From Hofstenia miamia (lineage: Eukaryota; Xenacoelomorpha; Acoela), in assembly GCA_004352715.1 (NCBI GenBank), contig SCFE01000048.1, positions 507,114-571,113 of the forward strand: DNA of 64,000 nucleotides, written 5' to 3'. Positions 57,375-64,000 of the stretch are shown here, piece after piece. The notes under the pieces were generated by a model that was not told where the DNA came from, made no database searches, and saw only the letters and a list, made by a program, of their open reading frames with translations. Made by a program: the position numbers and the translations under genes. Position 1 is the stretch's first letter, and each line of letters starts with the position of its first letter.

Positions 57375-58510
57375 CCATTTTTTACAAGTATGACTATATA
57401 TAAATCTAGAGTATAACGTTATGAAAGGTAAATTATTTTATTATACAAAAATGTGTCGTCCTTCCAATTTTTCATAAATATTTCTGCATTTTGCAATCAA
57501 AAATACTGCAGTATCTGAAAATACCATTGTATTAAGTTGGTATATCTTATTATAGTGACTGCTTTTCTTTAATGAGTTGCTTTTTAGAAATCCTTCGATA
57601 ATTGGAAATTCCAAAGTTCGATCCATAAGAATTATATTGCTCTGTATCCATGAAATCCACTGATAGGCAAGTATGGAAACTCTAACTGACTAATCATTAA
57701 CTGAATAGCAATGTACTTTTTATGATTCCTTAATGGTTTTCATAAAAAATGCTTAAGCATTCATAATGCACAAATTAATAAGGATATCTAAAATCTTGAA
57801 ACACCTCTTAATAATAAAGAATCATCTCCTTGTTAATTTTCATCTTTGGCTCTGTGCACAGCATGCCTGAACAGAACGTGGATGACCTATTTACTATTTT
57901 TTGAGGCTAACTGTTACTGCAATAAGCCATAAAATCCTTTATTATCTGAACACTTAATATGAGGATAATTTGAAAGTTAATAGAATACGGTTTTCCAAAG
58001 GAAATCTACAATTGAACTTGTGCACAAACACTGAACACACAATTAATGAAGATTGGTCACCATAAAACTCAAAGCACCATAAAGAGAGTAATGTGCTCCC
58101 ATCGAATAACTGTTGAATGACTTCTGTGTAAGTACAGAAGTAAGAAAGAAGAATACTTCCAATCTTATTTTCATTGAAAGTGTGCTCCCAAAATGACTGC
58201 CACTTGAGCATTGTGGACTATAAACATTCTAACCAAAAATCAAAACTTTGGTCTGCCACTATCAAAGGAAATTGCCATAGTGTTGAAGTCACACAGCCTC
58301 ACCCCATATTAGAACTGGCTCCTGTTCAAAAGAAACATTGCAACCTCCCCTCCCTAATTAAAATTTGACACTATGAAAAATACTTTTTCAAAGTAATTAA
58401 CATAGAGAATCCATTTGGAAAACTATCACTCAAACTATTACAAAATATATTGGGCATCTACAAGTACAATGTTGATATCATTCACTCTTGCCACATGCAA
58501 AGCACAATAC
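57375..58510. repeat. 1,136-bp tandem duplication, copy 2
   Basis: Second copy of 56238..57373. Same single-N joint pattern as the pair at 52.4-55.4 kb. Confidence 0.95.
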
Positions 58511-60760
58511 AGGTGTTATAATAAAAAAATCAACACCAACAACAACAGTCCAACCTCCACAGAAATCATATAAAAGCATTTGCTTTGATCAACTGTAGGC
58601 TACTTGGAACAACTGCAGATTCACAGTGTCTTCACCATGAGTCACTGTTTGAAAACCTGAAAACATCATACCCAAATGCACATACATCATTATTCATTTC
58701 TATGAAGACAGACTCCATCAAAACAATAACATTATGCCCATTTATATGATAAAGATCAAATTGAGATACAAAAAGAAAAAGAACTGTTATACAAATCTTG
58801 TATTCCACTCTCTCTTCATTTGCAATAAGAAGTGGACTGTTTGCTGAATACAAAAATATCACAAAACAGACACTACTCAGCAGACCTGTATCATAATGTT
58901 TTGATTGAAAATACTATATTTCAAAATTAAATTCGATATTGTCAATCACTCATGGTGCAATGAAACTATCAGATATAGAACTTATCAAAAGTATGGTTTT
59001 CATTGAATCATAAACTAAATAAGATCTTGAAATACCAATACACCCTTTTGAAGTTATTGCCCTTGATATAAATACACAGTCACTTGCCTAATAATTAACA
59101 AAAAAACTAAAACCAATTTCAGCAAAGCTGCAAAACTATAAGCATAGTCAACCCTATTGACAAAAAATTACCACAATTTCCGCGAAATGGACTACACCTG
59201 AATCTATAACAGATATCAACAGTGCTTATTGTATCCCCTACCAAATTATTTTCCTCTCCGTAATTATGGCTTATTCAATTGATAAAGATAAACCGACCGC
59301 TAACAGAAACTCTTACAGCATTAAAAACTATCACAACAACGACATATGTTGCCATTACCTACTTTAAATAAACACAAAAGGATAAGGGTGTTGTGGAAAT
59401 ATTAATGATGAAAATATACTAAGCAAATACCAGTCAACATTCAAATCAATGTTATAAAACTTAAAATACTATCTAAACAAAAAAACCGCTTATTTTAGTT
59501 GTGGTAGCCAGAAATCTCAATTGGACAAACTTTTGACAGGAAAACTTTAAGAAAAATAGAAGTCTCAAAGTTAATTAAAGTCGTTATGATGATATTAGCA
59601 GGAATAAACATTCTGGTTGAAATGACTAATGACTTACAATAAATTGCTTTCAATAACATTTCAATATTTCTTCCGAAAATCAAAACAACACTTCTTTAGT
59701 ATAATTGTCTGACTTTGATTCAAAGGTGACCCTCATGATAGCCCTCAAGAACCAAAGTCTATGACGAGTTTCAAAGAAACATCAACCATCTCTGCCAATG
59801 TATTCAAAGACAACAACACCTACCAACTCTAAAATACACTAATTATAAAATACTCAAACTACTTGTAGCATTACATGCTAGATTTTAATAAAGAAAATAT
59901 TTCTGGCACTCTAGATGCAAAACATTGTGTAACCAATAAAACCCAATTCTATTTTAGCAAACTCAGATCTATCTTAAATGTATGAAATTAAGAGATTTTG
60001 GAAACATTATTATATTGCTTATAAATTTATAATCTGTAGGTATTGATTTGTAAGCCGATGCATGCAAGCCTGGTTACTTTGAAGTCCTGTACTGTTCGGC
60101 AAGTAAAACCGTATAAGATGCCAAATGGCTCCTCAGATCTCTATTGAGAGGACATTTGAATCATGCAACTGTTCAAATAGACACCAACTAGTGTTCACAA
60201 CCATTATTTCTTATACTCACATCTTCAGATGTCTTCTAATTCAGTCATTTCTTGAATAATTTAATGAATTGAAACACTAAAATCCTTTCTGAATGATGGT
60301 AACCTAAAGTGAACTGCTTAATTGAATGCTTCAAATAATTAATACTTCAGGTTCCTCTATAAGATAGAAATCATTTAGTGGTTGGCACTATCATTATTCA
60401 CTTCCAAAGCTGGTTTGCTTATTACGTTGTAATTGCTGCATGCTGGCCTTGATAAGATTTTCATTCGATTAACCTCAGTAAAATTCACTGAGCTTACATT
60501 GTGATATCTCATTCTATATCAACAACTGATGCTTAAACAGCATTACATTATTACAAAATCTTGTTATCTATGACTAAGTTTCTTTCCATCTGTCTAGTGC
60601 AAATCTTACAGTGTTTTACTCCAAAATTTCAACATAGTTTTTTAATAAACCTCACCCATTAGTTGTTCTTTTGTATGTGACCTCGTTATGTACCGTATCA
60701 AGTAAATATTATGAAAGATGTTGTTGATTGTTGGATCTGCTGCTTGCTTCATCACAATTT
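58511..60760. other. No recognisable feature
   Basis: AT-rich, slightly richer in CA words than elsewhere. Short frames only; no transposon ends seen. Confidence 0.5.
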
Positions 60761-60764
60761 GCAG

Positions 60765-60835
60765 GAGCGTTGAATGCTCTACATGCAAAAACTGTTTGTG
60801 GTGAGAACAATGCTTTGATATATATACATGACAAG
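60765..60835 (+). other. Candidate exon of an unidentified gene
   Basis: A 71-nt segment between TTTGCAG and GTATCTTC reads ALNALHAKTVCGENNALIYI. The open frame continues to 60958 if unspliced. The sequence looks protein-like, but no partner exons or family were identified. Confidence 0.25.
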
Positions 60836-60999
60836 GTATCTTCTTTACTGTCCATGTTGAATAACACAATGCAAAATTGTCAAGTTTTTGCAATTTTGAT
60901 GGTAGATTCAGCACAAGCACAGATATACCAAGATTTTCGACTCGATGACACTAAGTAGGATGTTCTCTATTTGAGCAGTTATCCCCTGCACACACATTC

Positions 61000-62940
61000 C
61001 AACCTTTTTGTAGGCGCCGAAAGACCTTCATTCTCTTTAGTGGTCCGCTAAAATGATAAAATGTGGCGCATTTTACAATCTGGGTGTGCTATTTTTTAGT
61101 CTGAAATATGAACTGTATTTATCACCATGCAAATTTACAAAATATCAACACCATAAACCTTAAAATTTATATTAATATTGATTAAAATCAATTATAATAA
61201 TGAGCTTGATTACAATCAAATGGCTGGGTACTGGTAAATTACCCCACCTAGTTTATTTTTAATAGGATTAAGGTAACAAGCATATTTCGACACATAAAAT
61301 CATTTTCTTATGCAATTTTTGAATTTTGCAGAAATCTATTTTTGTAACAATTGTTTCTAACGGCTTATAGGTAGGGACTTATTTAGAGTTAGCAAACAAG
61401 ATGAAAAAAATTAAATGATTGCTTTGAATGTTCAGTGATGCATTTATTTGATTCTTCTCCATTGCAAAGGGAGCAGTTCATAGGTAGAAACCTGCGATTT
61501 TTTGGGACTTGTCCCCACTGCTTTGGCCATTTACTCGATCACATGCATGATTTGTAATCATTTTTGGAAAAAAGAATAAACTTCAAGTTTTAAATATTTT
61601 AAAATTCAACCCACCAAATCCCATATGATTCTTTGGAAAAGCAAACAGTAGTAGATTTCAAATATTGATCACTCAAAATTTCAAAAGAACTTACTACAAA
61701 TGTTGAATTGTGAATTTCACGATTTTTCAAATCTTTGAGAATATTTGATCAAGCAGTAGAAATAAGTCAAAATTTTCAGAAGACATGTAAAATTTGATTG
61801 CTTTCCCGAAAACTTGCTGCGAGGACAACCCCACATCAATTTTTTGAAGTTACAAAAATGATCAAGTGAATTAGAGTTACCTCACCCCATCCTGAATATA
61901 GTTAACAGGTGATTTTCAATATTCCATTGCTAGAAAGCAATAGGCAATAGAAATACTTCACTAATGGTTCACCATCAACTTAATATAATAATTGGTACTT
62001 TTGTGTGATCTCCCCCTACGCAAATAATTGCAAAATTTGCTAATTTATCAACATAATAATAATAACCTATATAACTATAATGATTATATTGATAGACTAG
62101 CATATTTTTTGAATTATTTGAGCAAGGGTAGAGATAAGACAAAAGTACCTAGTAATGGTTATTAACACATTGAATACTACAAATTGCAATAATGGTGACC
62201 TAAGTTAAATGTGTGGTAGTCAATTGCACTGGTCTTAAGTTCCATATTATTGCAAGTTTACAGACATTTAGATTTATGTTACTGCCTTAAGCACAATATT
62301 TTTAATATTTTTCATTGGATGTTGGGAAAATTATCTTTGTACTACAATAATAAATAGTGGTAGACAACTTTCAAAGAAAAAATCTCCTTATAAGATGGTT
62401 TCATTGCCAATCAATCACATTCTCGTAAAGAAAAAAGTCTATTTTATAAGAATATCTTATTTCATGGGCATTACCTGCAATTACATTCGAAATCTCTTGT
62501 GCTTGCATTGAAGGTTGTTTTTTTTACCTTTACTCATCAATGTCAGCAATTGAAGTTGAATAAATTTATCTCAACATTTGTTTTGTGTATTGATATTCAT
62601 AACCTAATTGTTGGTGTAGTGTCTATGTATTCAATATATTTCATGTATTTACGTTTATCTACCATGAAAGTACATTTCCTTTATCGTGTATCGTGTACAA
62701 TGCACTGGTCATAGTACTATGCTACACAACAGTGATGTCCACTACATTTAAAAGTGCCTGCACGTTTGTAAGCCTTGAGAGGAATAAGTGAAATCAGAGT
62801 GATATGAAGTTTTAAACATTTGTAAGATGAGATCCCTCTGAATTCACCTGTCTCTGCAACAGAAGTGCTTTCAATATTTTTTGAAAAGTATACATAATAT
62901 TTAAATGAAATACGATGCACGTAAACATCAAAATTTACTT
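61000..62940. other. No recognisable feature
   Basis: AT-rich with short unsupported frames on both strands. Confidence 0.5.
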
Positions 62941-63007
62941 AAATTACATCAAAGAAGTCCACACTTTATTACTTTCAGCTTCCATTGCTTTAAAATTTCT
63001 AGTCTGG

Positions 63008-63283
63008 TTATCCAGTGGTAATCGATAGCACGCGACCATGATTTAGCAAAGTCCAACGGTTGCCAGTCTTTTCGAGAGGGTCCATCTTAACAACCCTATG
63101 TAAAGATGCACTCTTCACAAGAAGTCTGCACTTAGTGTCTAACACAATAATAAATTTCTTTCTTATTCCTAGGTACTGCAAAAATGTCAATGAAATGCCG
63201 TTATTTCTTACAGAGAAGAAATCAGGTCGGGTTGCATGAAGCATTAATTTAGGTTCCAATTTTGTCATTAGCATCAATGACAT
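63008..63283 (-). other. Candidate coding segment, unidentified
   Basis: An open frame of 91 codons contains a possible 36-nt intron (TCT|GTAAGAAAT...TTTTTGCAG). With it removed the product reads HATRPDFFSYLGIRKKFIIV, then LDTKCRLLVKSASLHRVVKM. Because 36 is a multiple of three the frame is open either way. The family is unknown. Confidence 0.3.
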
Positions 63284-64000
63284 AAAATGTAAAATGCAAA
63301 GTTGTTGATATGCTATTAGGATTGTGATGTTTCTATTACTAGTGATAAATAATTTGTTTTCTGGAAATTACACAAAAGCAAATTCTCAACATTTTCTGAG
63401 CAGCTGAAGGGCAAAATTTTGTACAGACTATCACACTCGCTTAGATCCAGTCACAGTTGAGATATTTCAACTACTACATAAACTGGAAATTCTAACATTT
63501 TTGTATATTATGATACAGATTGTTTGTTTTATTTCATATCTTTGTAATTTTTTCAATCAAAATAGAAAAATAGCATTTGGTCTTGATTAACCCAAAACTG
63601 AATAACAATATGCTCGAAATTTTCATTTTGCAATTACGAATAAATTTACTTCTAAGATTGCGATCATAAAAAATATAAATTGTGTATATTATGATTATGC
63701 AGTGAAAACAAAAAGCGTTTAATTTATAAAATTATTAGTAGCAATGTATATTTTTACCACATGCAAACAACTATGATTTTTATATTCATTTTTAAATGGT
63801 TTTCATCCAGAGGACCTTCAGAGCTTCTTATTAGGCTCTCAATGTGTTTTTAAACCTCTATAAATGTACAAAAATTACAAAGAAATAGATTATATTTGAT
63901 AACTTTAAACAAAAGTAATTCTTCTATTTTGCTGAATATTTGCAAATTTTGTTGCAGCATCTTCATGTTCAACTTCTTGGGCTCGAGTTCGATTGAGAGA

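Noticed and set aside
56304-58368. Duplicated frames of 61, 85 and 64 codons
   Set aside because: Repeated only because of the assembly duplication; no splice support or recognisable domain.
40-64000. CRISPR arrays, operons, ribosome binding sites
   Set aside because: The window is metazoan; direct repeats seen are transposon words or microsatellites.

Overview
The window is nuclear DNA of an animal, most likely an invertebrate. It is AT-rich, with GT-AG introns, metazoan single-copy genes (GID8, glyoxalase I, a DOK-like adaptor, a seven-helix receptor) and many transposable elements: non-LTR retrotransposons, Penelope-like elements, DIRS-like or LTR-like relics, hAT, Tc1/mariner and piggyBac elements, MITEs and a SINE. 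Several inferred introns are very short (36, 43, 45 and 51 nt). I cannot name the species. No prokaryotic features, CRISPR arrays or rRNA genes were seen.

Layout. 0-3 kb: relics of a mariner and a Penelope-like element. 3.0-5.7 kb (-): a complete four-exon GID8 gene whose large third intron holds a truncated LINE. 6.2-13.5 kb: a transposon graveyard with a CR1/jockey-like LINE (-), a SINE, head-to-head RNase H relics and a Penelope-like relic. 14.1-14.5 kb (+): the 5' two exons of glyoxalase I. 16.9-19.2 kb (-): candidate 3' exons of an unknown gene and a decayed piggyBac. 20.6 kb: mariner relic. 22.5-26.4 kb (+): a near full-length hAT transposon with a broken transposase. 26.4-27.4 kb (-): an intronless receptor-like gene. 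27.9-31.2 kb: a gap-bounded block of clearly different base composition, carrying an unrecognised protein on the minus strand. 32.6-33.9 kb: LINE relic.

38.1-53.3 kb (-): one gene for a PH+PTB adaptor of the DOK family. I reconstructed five exons whose splice phases all agree, giving 347 residues. Its introns hold at least eight identifiable elements, several with exact or near-exact target-site duplications, including a nested set at 50.6-51.5 kb. 55-64 kb: mostly sequence in which I recognise no gene, with a few weak exon candidates.

Assembly quality matters here. Two long exact tandem copies (1,476 and 1,136 bp) each meet at a single N and are probably false duplications; one copies exon 1 of the DOK-like gene. 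A 62-bp inverted repeat folds around another single N. Two further gaps are flanked by diverged copies of the same sequence (possible haplotypes).
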